Source of the DNA: Fibrobacter intestinalis
GTDB lineage: Bacteria; Fibrobacterota; Fibrobacteria; Fibrobacterales; Fibrobacteraceae
Direction of reading: 5' to 3'
NCBI RefSeq assembly: GCF_900167415.1
Contig: NZ_FUWU01000012.1
Coordinates: 1-64,000 of the forward strand
Length of the DNA stretch: 64,000 nucleotides
Position numbers and translations under genes: made by a program. Shown here one piece after another: positions 34,045 through 43,419 of this stretch. The notes beneath the pieces are model-generated. The model saw nothing but the letters and a program-made list of their open reading frames with translations. It was not told where the DNA came from and did not search any database. Numbering within the stretch: the first letter of the stretch is position 1; the number at the start of each line of letters is the position of its first letter.

Positions 34045-35067
34045 TTGTTCGGACTCTTTTCTTGTGATATTGGCGTTGATCTTGGTACGGCAAACACCCT
34101 GGTTCATGTTGCGGGACAGGGAATTGTCATCAACGAACCCACGGTCGTGGCGATGGACCGCAAAAATGACCGCGTGACGGTAATCGGTGGCGAAGCGAAA
34201 AAAATGCTTGGACGCACACCCGGCAACTTGGCAGCCATTCGTCCGATGAAAGACGGCGTAATTGCAGACTTTCAGTTGGTGGAAATCCTGCTTTCTACAT
34301 TCATCAAGCGGGTTCAGAAATATCCGCTCTTTTTGGTAAAACCCCGGGTCGTCATCGGCGTTCCTTCGGGAATTACGGAAGTGGAAAAGCGAGCCGTGAT
34401 CGATGCCGCTCGTATGGCTGGAGCTAAGGAAGTGCACTTGGTTCATGAACCGATGGCAGCGGCAATCGGCATGGGAATTCCGGTAGATGGTCCTGTCGGC
34501 AATATGATTGTGGATATTGGTGGCGGAACGTCGGATATTGCGGTGATCGCGCTGAATGGAATCGCTTGCAACGCATCGGTGCGTGTGGGCGGCGACGAAA
34601 TGGACGAAGCCGTGGTGAACTATTTGCGCAAGACTTACAATTTGGCTGTAGATGAAAATACTGCAGAACAGATAAAATGGCAAATCGGCTCGGCATCTCC
34701 TTTGGAAGAAGAATTGACGATGGACGTAAAAGGCCGCGATGTGATGGCTGATCTTCCGCGGACGATGACGATTACAAGTCAGGAAATTCGCGAAGCATTG
34801 AATGAACCGGTTACGGCGATAGTAGATGCGGTGAAGCAGGCTTTGGCTTCGACGCCTCCGGCTCTTTCTGCGGACATTTTGGATTGCGGAATTATCATGT
34901 CTGGCGGGGGCTCCAAATTGCGTGGACTGGATGCTCGTATTAGCAAAGAAACGGGCCTTTCGGTAAATGTGATCGACGATCCACTGCTTTGTGTGTGCAA
35001 AGGCGCTGCTCGCATTCTGGAAGATTTGGACAAGTACCGTCCTGTTTTGATTGCCTCCACCGTGTAA
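34045..35067 (+). CDS. mreB: Rod shape-determining protein MreB
   Basis: 340 residues from a TTG start at 34045. AAGGA lies about eight bases upstream, and the first residues FGLFSCDIGVDLGTANTL match MreB. The actin-fold motifs are DLGTANTL (phosphate 1), VDIGGGTSDIAVIAL (phosphate 2) and GGGSKLRGLD (adenosine). It forms membrane filaments that organise elongation-phase wall synthesis. It is first in the mreB-mreC-mreD-mrdA-rodA string. Confidence 0.96.
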   Translation: MFGLFSCDIGVDLGTANTLVHVAGQGIVINEPTVVAMDRKNDRVTVIGGEAKKMLGRTPGNLAAIRPMKDGVIADFQLVEILLSTFIKRVQKYPLFLVKPRVVIGVPSGITEVEKRAVIDAARMAGAKEVHLVHEPMAAAIGMGIPVDGPVGNMIVDIGGGTSDIAVIALNGIACNASVRVGGDEMDEAVVNYLRKTYNLAVDENTAEQIKWQIGSASPLEEELTMDVKGRDVMADLPRTMTITSQEIREALNEPVTAIVDAVKQALASTPPALSADILDCGIIMSGGGSKLRGLDARISKETGLSVNVIDDPLLCVCKGAARILEDLDKYRPVLIASTV

Positions 35068-35084
35068 GGGAATTGCTTTAGAAA

Positions 35085-35921
35085 ATGCAGCTGTTCCACT
35101 TGTTAGGAAGTGTCTTAATCAAGGGACACGGATTAGTTCTTTTCTTCATTCTGCTTTTGGTCGGTTTTGGAATCCGCCATTTGGAAAAAGATGGAAAAGA
35201 AACGCTTGTGGCAGGTGCGCTATCTTCCCTTTATTATCCGGCACAGCTGGTCGTTTCTTCGGTGAACCGGATTCATTCGGTCTCTTATGAAAATGATTGT
35301 TTGAAGCGTGAAAACGCGAAACTGAAGATGGAAAGGGACAATTTGCGTGAAGGTTTGGAGGAGGCCAACCGACTGCGGGTGCTCGTTCATTTTGACAATG
35401 TGTGGGATTATCCGATTGTCACTGCTCGGGTTATTGGGCAAAATCCGGGACGCTTTTTGACAACTTTTGTCGTCAATCGAGGGACGGATCAGGGGATTGA
35501 ATTGGACTTGCCTGTATTTACGACGCAAGGGCTTGTGGGTCGTGTTTCTGCAGTATCGAAAAACCATGCCAAAGTTCAGCTGTTGCCAGACCCTTCGTTG
35601 CATGTTTCTATTCTGGTGCAGAGAACTCGTGTTGTCGGATTTTTGAACGGAGGATCGGCAAATTATTTGCAAGCGTTTGTTCCGTCTTATACCGGAGTGC
35701 GGGAAGGTGACACGTTGGTGACTTCGGGACTTGGCGGCATTTATCCGAAGGGAATTGGAATCGGTGTTGTGCGGTCTTTGGAAAAAGGCGATATTGACGT
35801 GGTGACGAATATCGAAGTCGAACCGTTCCAAAAATTTACTCGTCTGGAAGAAGTTTTTATTATGCAGAAAAAACCGGACTGGATTGTACAGGAGATGTTG
35901 AAGAGTGCTAACGTTCATTAA
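35085..35921 (+). CDS. mreC: Rod shape-determining protein MreC
   Basis: 278 residues. There is one N-terminal membrane helix (about 8-24), a coiled coil (about 63-95: NDCLKRENAKLKMERDNLRE) and a periplasmic beta-rich domain with VNRGTDQGIELDLPVF and VTSGLGGIYPKGI. It links MreB with PBP2/RodA. Its end overlaps mreD by 17 bases. Confidence 0.92.
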   Translation: MQLFHLLGSVLIKGHGLVLFFILLLVGFGIRHLEKDGKETLVAGALSSLYYPAQLVVSSVNRIHSVSYENDCLKRENAKLKMERDNLREGLEEANRLRVLVHFDNVWDYPIVTARVIGQNPGRFLTTFVVNRGTDQGIELDLPVFTTQGLVGRVSAVSKNHAKVQLLPDPSLHVSILVQRTRVVGFLNGGSANYLQAFVPSYTGVREGDTLVTSGLGGIYPKGIGIGVVRSLEKGDIDVVTNIEVEPFQKFTRLEEVFIMQKKPDWIVQEMLKSANVH

Positions 35922-36396
35922 GCATTTCGTGTGCTTTATTTTGGCGGTTGTTTTGCAGACGACGGTTGCTTCTTGGATAGGTATTAGCGGGCAGGAACCG
36001 GATTTTATTTTGATTTTTATCGTTGTGATGGCGTTGTCGAGAGGACCTGTTGCGGGTATGCTGTGGGGATTTTTTGCGGGATTTTCTGCGGATGTATTTT
36101 CTTCGGTAGATTGGCTGGGTGCTCAGACAATCGCTTTTACCTGCGTAGGATTTGCTGTGGGACAATTGGAAGAGAGGTTTCTACGCTTGAATCTAGTTAC
36201 TAAGGTGACTTTGCTGGGGCTTGCTTTTATGTTAAACGATTTGATTTTTTACTGCATTGTGGGAATTGAACAGGAAAAAGTGCTGACTTTCTTTTTGACG
36301 AATACGCTTCCGGAATGCCTTTACACAATGGTATTTGGTGTTTTTTGCTTTTTATTGCTGAACCGCATTGACCGAGCAACCCGTCGTAATGTCTAA
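35905..36396 (+). CDS. mreD: Rod shape-determining protein MreD
   Basis: 163 residues, about five membrane helices. It begins with GTG at 35905 inside the end of mreC, and GGAG lies about ten bases upstream. GQEPDFILIFIVVMAL and GMLWGFFAGFSADVFS are typical of the family. Its stop overlaps the start of mrdA by eight bases. Confidence 0.85.
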   Translation: MLTFIKHFVCFILAVVLQTTVASWIGISGQEPDFILIFIVVMALSRGPVAGMLWGFFAGFSADVFSSVDWLGAQTIAFTCVGFAVGQLEERFLRLNLVTKVTLLGLAFMLNDLIFYCIVGIEQEKVLTFFLTNTLPECLYTMVFGVFCFLLLNRIDRATRRNV

Positions 36397-38248
36397 AAGA
36401 ACGCTGACCGAATTGCAAAATCGCAATGTAAAAACTTTTGTTTTTATGGCTCTGGTCGCTTTGGTTTTCTTTTGCCTTTCGATCCGGCTTTTTTATTTGC
36501 AATCGGTTCGCTACGAACAGAATCTCCAAAGTGCAGATGAAAATCGCTTGCGTCGTGTGGTGTTAAAAGCTGAACGCGGACTGATTTATGACAGGAATGG
36601 AACGCTTTTGGTCGGAAATAGACCCTCTTACCAAATTGTGGTCTTGCCTGCAGAAATTCGCAAAATGCCGCAAAGCCAAAAGGATTCTTTATTTAAACGT
36701 TTGATTCACTTGAAAGATTCGCAGGGTGAAAATCTTTTTGATTCGGCGGTAGTGGATACGATGTTTCAACGAAGTGCGTGGAAATCCCATGGAACGCTTC
36801 GGATTTTAGAAGACGCTTCGGAGGAACAGGTTTCGATTGTTCAGGAACGCTCCGGTGAATTCCCCGGTGTGACGACAGTTGTGGAATCGCGGCGCTCTTA
36901 TCCCTATGGCTCTTTGGCTGCGCATTTATTGGGCTATACGGGGGAAATTTCGGATGAACAATTGGAATTGCCGGAATTTGCTGGCTATTCTTCGGGAGAT
37001 CGCGTTGGACAGAAAGGGCTTGAAAAACAATACGACGGCGAATTTCGCGGAGAGGACGGCGTTAAATTTGTGGAAGTGGATGCGTACGGACGCCATGTGA
37101 GAAACATAGAGGGAATGCAGAACGTTCCTTCTGTTCCTGGATATGGAATGGTCACGACAATCGATTTGGATATCCAAAAAGCGGCGGAAGAAGCAATGCC
37201 GGATTCCGTGCGGGGGGCAATTGTCGCTTTGGATCCTCGGAATGGGGAAATTTTGGCGATGGTTTCTTCGCCTAGGCTGGATCCGAATATCTTTTCCCTA
37301 AAACGTCGGGAGCGCAACAAGGGTTGGGCAAAAGTCGCATTGGATTCGACTCGTCCATTGATGAACCGGGCGATTGCAGGCGTCTATCCTCCAGCGTCTG
37401 TTTTTAAATTGGTGACGTCCGGGGCGGGCTTGGAAAATCGATTGGTAACGGGTGTTACCCATTTGCAAAAATCCTGCACGGGCGGTTTTACTTTTGGTTC
37501 TCGATATCAAAAGTGTTGGGGTGCTCACGGCAATTTGGATTTAGTGAATGCGCTGCGCCTTTCTTGCGACGTGTATTTTTATCAGCTGGGATTGATGTTG
37601 GGAATGGAACGAATCAATGAATTTGGATATCGTTTTGGATTGGGGCATCAGTTGGGCATTGATATTCCCGGCGAAAAACAAGGTTGGCTTCCCGATTCGG
37701 TGTCGTTTAATCAGCGAAATCAACGGAATGGTTGGCGTTGGGCGAAAGGGCTGATTTTGAATTTGGCGATAGGCCAAGGGCAACTGGTGACGCCGCTTCA
37801 GGAAGCAGTGCTGGCGGGTTCTATTGCAACGGGGAAAGGCGTTTTTCGGCCTCATCTGATGAAGGAACTTCGCGATGTCGATGGAAAGCTGGTTGGCCGA
37901 TATATTCCTGAAAAAATCTTTGAAGGGAATATGAACGATTTTACCCATAAGACCCTTTTGGCAGGAATGGATTCCGTGGTGAATCATCCGGGAGGAACGG
38001 GCAAACGGGCGGCGATTCCCGGCATTCGGGTCGGGGGCAAGTCCGGTTCCGGCGAATGGAAAAAGGGCGAAAAGACGCACGCTTGGTTTGTTGCCGTAGC
38101 ACCGCTCTATGATCCCGAAATAGCGGTCGCCGTTATTCAAGAAGCTCAGGGCGGCGGGGGTGCAAAGTCCGCTCCCATTTGTCGCAAGGTGATGGAAGCC
38201 TATTTTGCAAAGGTTCATGGAAAAGATTCGACGGAGGTAAAAAAATGA
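36389..38248 (+). CDS. mrdA: Penicillin-binding protein 2 (elongasome transpeptidase)
   Basis: 619 residues from the ATG at 36389. One N-terminal membrane helix is followed by a dimerisation domain and a transpeptidase domain. The active-site serine is in PPASVFKL (SxxK). The second motif is SCD (in LRLSCDVYFYQLG). The third motif is KSGSGE where most family members have KTGT. It cross-links new murein during elongation with RodA as the glycosyltransferase. It overlaps mreD and, by an ATGA, rodA. Confidence 0.93.
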   Translation: MSKRTLTELQNRNVKTFVFMALVALVFFCLSIRLFYLQSVRYEQNLQSADENRLRRVVLKAERGLIYDRNGTLLVGNRPSYQIVVLPAEIRKMPQSQKDSLFKRLIHLKDSQGENLFDSAVVDTMFQRSAWKSHGTLRILEDASEEQVSIVQERSGEFPGVTTVVESRRSYPYGSLAAHLLGYTGEISDEQLELPEFAGYSSGDRVGQKGLEKQYDGEFRGEDGVKFVEVDAYGRHVRNIEGMQNVPSVPGYGMVTTIDLDIQKAAEEAMPDSVRGAIVALDPRNGEILAMVSSPRLDPNIFSLKRRERNKGWAKVALDSTRPLMNRAIAGVYPPASVFKLVTSGAGLENRLVTGVTHLQKSCTGGFTFGSRYQKCWGAHGNLDLVNALRLSCDVYFYQLGLMLGMERINEFGYRFGLGHQLGIDIPGEKQGWLPDSVSFNQRNQRNGWRWAKGLILNLAIGQGQLVTPLQEAVLAGSIATGKGVFRPHLMKELRDVDGKLVGRYIPEKIFEGNMNDFTHKTLLAGMDSVVNHPGGTGKRAAIPGIRVGGKSGSGEWKKGEKTHAWFVAVAPLYDPEIAVAVIQEAQGGGGAKSAPICRKVMEAYFAKVHGKDSTEVKK

Positions 38249-39516
38249 GGGGCTCCGGACGTTTTCTAAACAACAAGATGAAAATCGACTGGCTCTTTTT
38301 GACGCTGGTTTTTATACTGACTAGCATCGGAATACTTCTTGTCTATTCGGCGACGGCGAATGCGGAAACGGTTTGGTATGCTTCTCGATGGTTTCGTCAA
38401 ATTGTTTATTTTGTTTGTGGTTGCTTGCTGGCTGCGGCTTTGGCGTGTGTTCGGATTGACTATTGGCAGCGTTTAGCTTATCCCTTGTTGTTTTTAACGG
38501 TTCTTGCTCTAGCATTTGTCGCTTTGGGTGGAGGCGATGCGGCGAAGGGAGCCGGTCGCTGGATTGATTTGGGCTTCGTTAAAATTCAGCCGTCTGAATT
38601 TGCCAAGATTACGTTCCTTTTGGCCATGTCCAAATGGCTTTCGACTCACCATGTGGATGTTTTGCAGCCGAAAACTTTCGTTGTTCCTGGGTTGATATTC
38701 CTGGTTCCATTCGCATTGGTGTTGAAGCAACCCGACTTAAGTACGGCTTTGGTTTTTACAGCCGTGACGATTGTTGGGTTTTATTGGGCAGGAGTTTCGT
38801 TATTGGACTTGTGCCTGCTATTGAGTCCGGTGGCGTCGGTCATTTTATCGTATCCGCACATCCCTTATTCGCAAATTTTATGGGGAGTTCTTTTGTGCGC
38901 CGTCTTTTTGCTTTTGTTTTTCCGCAAGATGCCCAAAAAATTTGTGATTTTCATTCTTTTGCTCAATATTGTTTGCGGTTACGCCAGTACGATGGCTTGG
39001 AATTCCTTGGAACATCACCAGCGGGAACGGGTAATGACATTTGTGGATCCGATGCGCGACCCGCGAGGTGCCGGTTATCAGGTTATCCAATCGGAAGTGG
39101 CGATAGGCAGCGGAGGAATTTTTGGTAAGGGATTCGGCGAAGGTTCGCAGACCAATCTGGCCTTTTTGCCCGAAGAACACACGGATTTTATTTTCAGCGT
39201 TTTGGGGGAGCAGTTCGGCTTTGTGGGATGTATGGTGGTTCTCGCTCTCTATTTCTTGTTTCTGTGGCGAGCGATTGCCATCTGCCGTTTGCATTTAGAT
39301 CCGTTTGTCAATCATGTCGTTTCTGGAGCTTGCACCATTTTCTTTTTCCATATGACGGTGAATATTTCGATGACGTTGGGATTGATGCCGGTGACAGGTC
39401 TTCCTTTGCCGTTTCTTTCTTACGGGGGCTCGTTTATGTGGATGTGCATGATGCTGGTGGGAATTCTGGTCAATATGCGTTATCAGGGTAGCCAGCTGGA
39501 AAGCAATTACAATTAG
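38245..39516 (+). CDS. rodA: Rod shape-determining protein RodA (SEDS glycosyltransferase)
   Basis: 423 residues with about ten membrane helices. It starts at the ATG at 38245 behind GGAGG. The family landmarks are GAGRWIDLGFVKIQPSEFAK, the EVAIGSGGIFGKGFGEG loop, FLPEEHTDFIFSVLGEQ and the C-terminal LPLPFLSYGGS. It polymerises lipid II for cell elongation. It is coupled to mrdA by a four-base overlap and is the last gene of the rod operon. Confidence 0.95.
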   Translation: MRGSGRFLNNKMKIDWLFLTLVFILTSIGILLVYSATANAETVWYASRWFRQIVYFVCGCLLAAALACVRIDYWQRLAYPLLFLTVLALAFVALGGGDAAKGAGRWIDLGFVKIQPSEFAKITFLLAMSKWLSTHHVDVLQPKTFVVPGLIFLVPFALVLKQPDLSTALVFTAVTIVGFYWAGVSLLDLCLLLSPVASVILSYPHIPYSQILWGVLLCAVFLLLFFRKMPKKFVIFILLLNIVCGYASTMAWNSLEHHQRERVMTFVDPMRDPRGAGYQVIQSEVAIGSGGIFGKGFGEGSQTNLAFLPEEHTDFIFSVLGEQFGFVGCMVVLALYFLFLWRAIAICRLHLDPFVNHVVSGACTIFFFHMTVNISMTLGLMPVTGLPLPFLSYGGSFMWMCMMLVGILVNMRYQGSQLESNYN

Positions 39517-39585
39517 GCTCTATCCATATTCAAAAATCGGTGGAGATTATCGCGCCGTTTCCATTTCTGCCATGGTTCGATTTCA

Positions 39586-39605
39586 CCGCTTAAGTCATTA
39601 AGCGG
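39586..39605 (+). terminator. Hairpin downstream of rodA
   Basis: CCGCTTAA (39586-39593) pairs perfectly with TTAAGCGG (39598-39605) around GTCA. The T-rich stretch begins only about 20 bases later, so termination is uncertain. The remainder of 39517-39703 shows a GGGG-AAA-CCCC mini-hairpin (39671-39681) just before the comF ribosome site. Confidence 0.4.
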
Positions 39606-39703
39606 CCTTTGCGAAAAAAGCGGATTTTTTTCCTTTTTTTCTGAGTGGAAACGTTATTCTCTGTAGTACAGGGGAAACCCCGTGCTTATGAATGGAGAAT
39701 TTT

Positions 39704-40414
39704 ATGAAATTAAAAAATGATTTTGCCTCTTTTATATTTGGGAATGGCTGCATGGCTTGCCACCGGAGCGGATTGCCTTTAGACCCGTGGCTTTGTCCGG
39801 ATTGCCAAAAGGAGTTGATTCGCCTTGCGCAAGCGCCTCGCCGCCCTAGGCCGGATGTCTTTTGCCTGTATGCGATGACACCTTTGACAAAAGAACTGGT
39901 ACACGGATTAAAATACGGGAATATGTCGGGATTGGCCCGTTATTTGGTTGAAATGGCATTTTCGGAAACGGAGTCTCGGGAGATATTTCGGGAATGGGGA
40001 CGGCGTTTGGCGTTTATTCCGGTACCGCTTCATCCCGCCAGAATGCGGGAGCGCGGCTATAATCAGGCAGAAAAATTGGCGCAGGCGTTGGCTGCTTGTG
40101 TTGGAGGCGTTGTCGTGCCGGCTTTAGAACGAAAAACTTTTCGGGTTTCGCAAACTAAACTATCCAAGTCGGGACGAGCGGATAATGTAGCGGGAGCATT
40201 TGTTTGGAACAGGCGTTGCCGATTTCCAAATTTCCATATCCCTGTCATCGTAGATGATGTTTTTACAACGGGAGCGACCACGTCGGCGTGCCTCTATGCG
40301 CTGGAAAAGAAAAATTTGGCGGGATTCGCCAAGGTTTGCACGCTGATGAACGAAGAAAGCACTACGGCGAAAGCCGATTTTGCCGCAGATTCCGCCATGG
40401 AGTGGAATTTTTAG
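39704..40414 (+). CDS. comF: ComF-family phosphoribosyltransferase-like protein
   Basis: 236 residues. The N-terminal zinc finger has CMAC and CPDC (about 12-35). The double-zinc-finger/PRTase architecture ends in the PRPP loop VIVDDVFTTGATTSA. ComF proteins act in uptake of transforming DNA, although the family also occurs in non-competent bacteria. GGAG six bases before the ATG at 39704 favours that start over the ATG at 39692. Its stop codon touches the 3' end of the convergent tRNA-Ser gene. Confidence 0.85.
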   Translation: MKLKNDFASFIFGNGCMACHRSGLPLDPWLCPDCQKELIRLAQAPRRPRPDVFCLYAMTPLTKELVHGLKYGNMSGLARYLVEMAFSETESREIFREWGRRLAFIPVPLHPARMRERGYNQAEKLAQALAACVGGVVVPALERKTFRVSQTKLSKSGRADNVAGAFVWNRRCRFPNFHIPVIVDDVFTTGATTSACLYALEKKNLAGFAKVCTLMNEESTTAKADFAADSAMEWNF

Positions 40415-40495
40415 CGGAGGAAGAGGGACTCGAACCCCCAAGCCTGACGGCGGCGGTTTTCAAGACCGCTGACTTACCAATTAGCCTATTCCTCC
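40415..40495 (-). tRNA. tRNA-Ser (anticodon UGA)
   Basis: Minus strand. Acceptor stem GGAGGAA/TTCCTCC, D stem GGCT/AGTC, anticodon stem GCGGT/ACCGC with loop CTTGAAA (anticodon TGA). There is a long variable arm (GCC/GGC) as in class II tRNAs, T arm GGGGG-TTCGAGT-CCCTC, and discriminator G. CCA is not encoded. Confidence 0.95.
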
Positions 40496-40500
40496 GAAAA

Positions 40501-40530
40501 TTAAAAGCCCCAGAAAACTAGGGCTTTTAA
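40501..40530 (-). terminator. Terminator between the two tRNA genes
   Basis: TTAAAAGCCC and GGGCTTTTAA pair perfectly over 10 bp. On the minus strand, TTTT follows before tRNA-Ser. It lies 3' of tRNA-Phe. Its position may make tRNA-Ser dependent on read-through or on processing. Confidence 0.65.
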
Positions 40531-40534
40531 AAAG

Positions 40535-40607
<73 letters not shown>

Positions 40608-40620
40608 ATTTCTTGCCCCA

Positions 40621-40649
40621 AATTTAGTCTTAAACGGAAAAGTTGTCAA
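40621..40649 (-). promoter_or_regulatory. Strong sigma-70 promoter of the tRNA genes
   Basis: On the minus strand TTGACA (40649-40644), a 17-base spacer and TAAATT (40626-40621). The expected start is a few bases before tRNA-Phe at 40607. Confidence 0.85.
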
Positions 40650-40744
40650 GGGCTTTTTGTTGTAAACCAAAATTTTAGTGTAAATGGGGAAGCTTTCGTA
40701 TAAATTTGAGCTAAGGGATTGTGTTGGTGCGTTTTGGAGATATG

Positions 40745-43207
40745 ATGAAGCTATCTATTTACGCTATTTGGGCAATTTTTGCAGCATTCCTGATTGCTTG
40801 TTCGGACGATGCCAGCTTGGTTGATGATGACCAATCCTTGGACAATCCATCAGGAGAACTTTCTTCTAGCGGGGAATTTGCCTCTTCGGGCAGCGTCGTT
40901 ACGGACTCGTCTAGTTCGGGGGGACTGATATCTTCATCTTCTTTGCAGTCAAGTTCCAGTAGCGAGCAACTTTGTCTGGCGACCTGGGTTGGCAATTCTA
41001 AAATATCCATCAATGAAATTATGCCGGGGAATCTGGATTGGTATGACGATTTGGGCAAAGATCCGGGTTGGGTGGAATTGCATAATTCCAGCGATCAGCC
41101 GGTGGCTTTAGATGGTTATGCTTTGGTGGAAAACACGATTCGTCCGAGAAAATGGGTTATCGGATCCGACACGATTCCGCCCAAAGGTTTTCGCATTATT
41201 TTTGCTTCGAAAAGAGATGTCGCCACTTTGATTGAAGGGGAGGATTCTGAACTGGCGCATTATCGGTTGCATACGAACTGGAAGCTAGAAGATGAAGGAG
41301 GAAACATTTATTTAATCCAGTCGGATTGTGGAATTGCGGATTCGGCGAGTTACCCGAAGCTGGAAGCGGGAATTAGCTGGGGAAAAACTTCGAGCGGTTG
41401 GCTCTACTTTAAGAATCCGACTCCGGAAAGCGACAATTCGGCGAGTCAGGGAGCTTCGGGCTTTGTCGCCTTGCCTGCTTTTTCTCAAAACGCGGGATTC
41501 TATAAGGATTCTGTTGTGGTATCTCCGCCGAAAACGGATGATGGATCGACGGTCCGCTGTACATTTGATGGCTCCATTCCTACATCGGCTTCTTTAGAAA
41601 TGCTCTCGCCGAAAACATTGACTGCCAACACGGTTGTGCGTTGCGCGGCGTTTAAAGACGGCCTCATTACGAACAAAGTTGTGACGAACTCTTATTTTAT
41701 CAACGAAGAAATTCGAAATATGCCGGTTGTTTCGATTAGCGTGGATTCTCAATTTTTCCAAAAACATTACCTTTATGTGAAAGCGGGAAGTACCAATGGA
41801 CAGAGTCCATCGAGTGCGGATCCGAACAATACGACCCTTTATGCAGATGTGGAATTTCCTGTTCACGTTGAATATTTTGCCAATGGAAGTGGCAGCACCG
41901 GTAAGGATTGGGAAATCGATGCGGGGATTTCTTTGATGGGCGGTTACAGCCGTTTGGAAAAGAAGAAATCTGTAGCTATTAAAATGGGCGAAGAATACCA
42001 GGAAGGCTGGCTCCGTTATCCTCTATTTGAAACGCGGAAAGCGACAAACAGCAAATTTAAAGCGTTCAATCTGCGCAACAATGGCAACCGTTTTGTGAGC
42101 GATTATATAGAAGATGCGATGGGCGGTGCTATTTTGGAAGGTTCCGGAGTGGACTATCAGCGCAGTCGCCAAGTGATCGTTTTTTACGATGGCGTTTACT
42201 GGGGAATTCACGATATGCGGGAACGCTACAACAAGAATTATGTAGAAACGAACTACGGCATTGACGCTTCGGAAGCGACGATTATTAAGCATATCAACAA
42301 AAAAATCGAAGCGAGTAACGGGACGACTGCAGAATACGAAGCATTGCTGAATTTTGTTTACGACAGTGATTTTAGCGGCGAGAAGAATGCGAATTACGAA
42401 ACCGTGAAGCAGCTGATGGATGTGGAAAATTTTGCGGCTTATATGGCTGCGGAAATATATATGCACAACGGAGACTGGCCGAATAATAACGTACGCGCTT
42501 GGAAAAGTCCGAATACCAAATGGAAATTTATGGTTTACGATTTGGATCATGGTTTTGATTGGACGTGGAGCGTTTCGGGATTTTATCAATCCACAAATAT
42601 GTTTGACTGGGTTAAGCAGGGCGGCTATTCTTCTGGAAAATGCTATGGTGGCAAGTCGCCTTCTTGCTTTCACACTTTCTATGTCCAGTTGATCAAAAAC
42701 CCGGATTTTAAGCGGATGTTTATCAATCGTGCGGCCATGCTTTTCCAGAATAATGTCAATGCGGAAAATATTACGAGTACGATCGAAAAAATCGTGGCGA
42801 CTATCGATGCCGACCAAATGTCTCGCGATATGGCGACATTCTTGCAAACCGAACGCTGGTATTCTAATTCCTGCGCCGGCGGCTTTAGCAAGAGCGGTTC
42901 GTGTATGAAGGAATGGGCGGCGGAACGTGACGCAACGATGCAGAAAGAATTTCGTGAAGAATTCGGATTGTCGGAAAATATCGAAGTGACGATTGCGGCT
43001 TCGGGCAACGGCTACGTGACTCTTGACGATATGCTGCTTCCGAATTTGAAAAGTTGGACTGGGACGTTCTTTGGTGGAAATTCCATGCTGCTGACGGCAA
43101 AACCTTCTGGAACGGGAAAATTCGTGAAGTGGGAAGACGGCTCTACGGAAAATCCGCGTCTGGTTTTACCCGCAAATGGGGACAGCTTTGTCGCCGTTTT
43201 TGAATAA
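40745..43207 (+). CDS. CotH-kinase-family surface lipoprotein with poly-Ser linker
   Basis: About 820 residues. The lipoprotein signal ends FLIAC (lipobox). A serine-rich linker (about 28-75, with SSSSS runs) is typical of secreted Fibrobacter proteins. A lamin-tail-like domain (about 82-170: ISINEIMPGN, DPGWVELHNSS, LDGYALVEN) comes next. A chitobiase/hexosaminidase-C-like beta domain (about 235-320, CTFDGSIPTS) is followed by the CotH kinase domain (about 325-690: ISLMGGYSR, WGIHDMRERYNKNYVE, KFMVYDLDHGFDW) and a C-terminal repeat domain (KFVKWEDGSTENPR). CotH proteins are atypical kinases that can phosphorylate secreted proteins; the role here is unknown. The ATG at 40745 fits the SD better than the ATG at 40742. 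Confidence 0.85.
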   Translation: MKLSIYAIWAIFAAFLIACSDDASLVDDDQSLDNPSGELSSSGEFASSGSVVTDSSSSGGLISSSSLQSSSSSEQLCLATWVGNSKISINEIMPGNLDWYDDLGKDPGWVELHNSSDQPVALDGYALVENTIRPRKWVIGSDTIPPKGFRIIFASKRDVATLIEGEDSELAHYRLHTNWKLEDEGGNIYLIQSDCGIADSASYPKLEAGISWGKTSSGWLYFKNPTPESDNSASQGASGFVALPAFSQNAGFYKDSVVVSPPKTDDGSTVRCTFDGSIPTSASLEMLSPKTLTANTVVRCAAFKDGLITNKVVTNSYFINEEIRNMPVVSISVDSQFFQKHYLYVKAGSTNGQSPSSADPNNTTLYADVEFPVHVEYFANGSGSTGKDWEIDAGISLMGGYSRLEKKKSVAIKMGEEYQEGWLRYPLFETRKATNSKFKAFNLRNNGNRFVSDYIEDAMGGAILEGSGVDYQRSRQVIVFYDGVYWGIHDMRERYNKNYVETNYGIDASEATIIKHINKKIEASNGTTAEYEALLNFVYDSDFSGEKNANYETVKQLMDVENFAAYMAAEIYMHNGDWPNNNVRAWKSPNTKWKFMVYDLDHGFDWTWSVSGFYQSTNMFDWVKQGGYSSGKCYGGKSPSCFHTFYVQLIKNPDFKRMFINRAAMLFQNNVNAENITSTIEKIVATIDADQMSRDMATFLQTERWYSNSCAGGFSKSGSCMKEWAAERDATMQKEFREEFGLSENIEVTIAASGNGYVTLDDMLLPNLKSWTGTFFGGNSMLLTAKPSGTGKFVKWEDGSTENPRLVLPANGDSFVAVFE

Positions 43208-43249
43208 TTTGTGATTCTGTGTCGGCGGTGAACTTTTGGTGTGACGCAT

Positions 43250-43268
43250 AAACGGATGCCGTTTTGTA
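43250..43268 (+). terminator. Short hairpin after the CotH gene
   Basis: AAACGG (43250-43255) pairs with CCGTTT (43259-43264) around ATG, with TGT after it. The stem is short and the tail is weak. Confidence 0.4.
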
Positions 43269-43419
43269 AAATGAAATTTTTGCCTCCAAAGGGAATGTAT
43301 TTTTATTGAAATTTTCAGGAGTGTTCGCCGCCGCTGAAATGTTTACAATCTGTTAAATGTTTTCGGTTTGCTGTACTTTTTGGGGAAATCGGATTTTTTC
43401 TGTTTTCTACATTTGCACT

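Noticed and set aside
39540-39560. GG-N10-GC spacing (GGAGATTATCGCGC) upstream of comF as a sigma-54 promoter
   Set aside because: Only the two dinucleotides match. The TGGCAC and TTGCA surroundings are absent, unlike the element at 48863.
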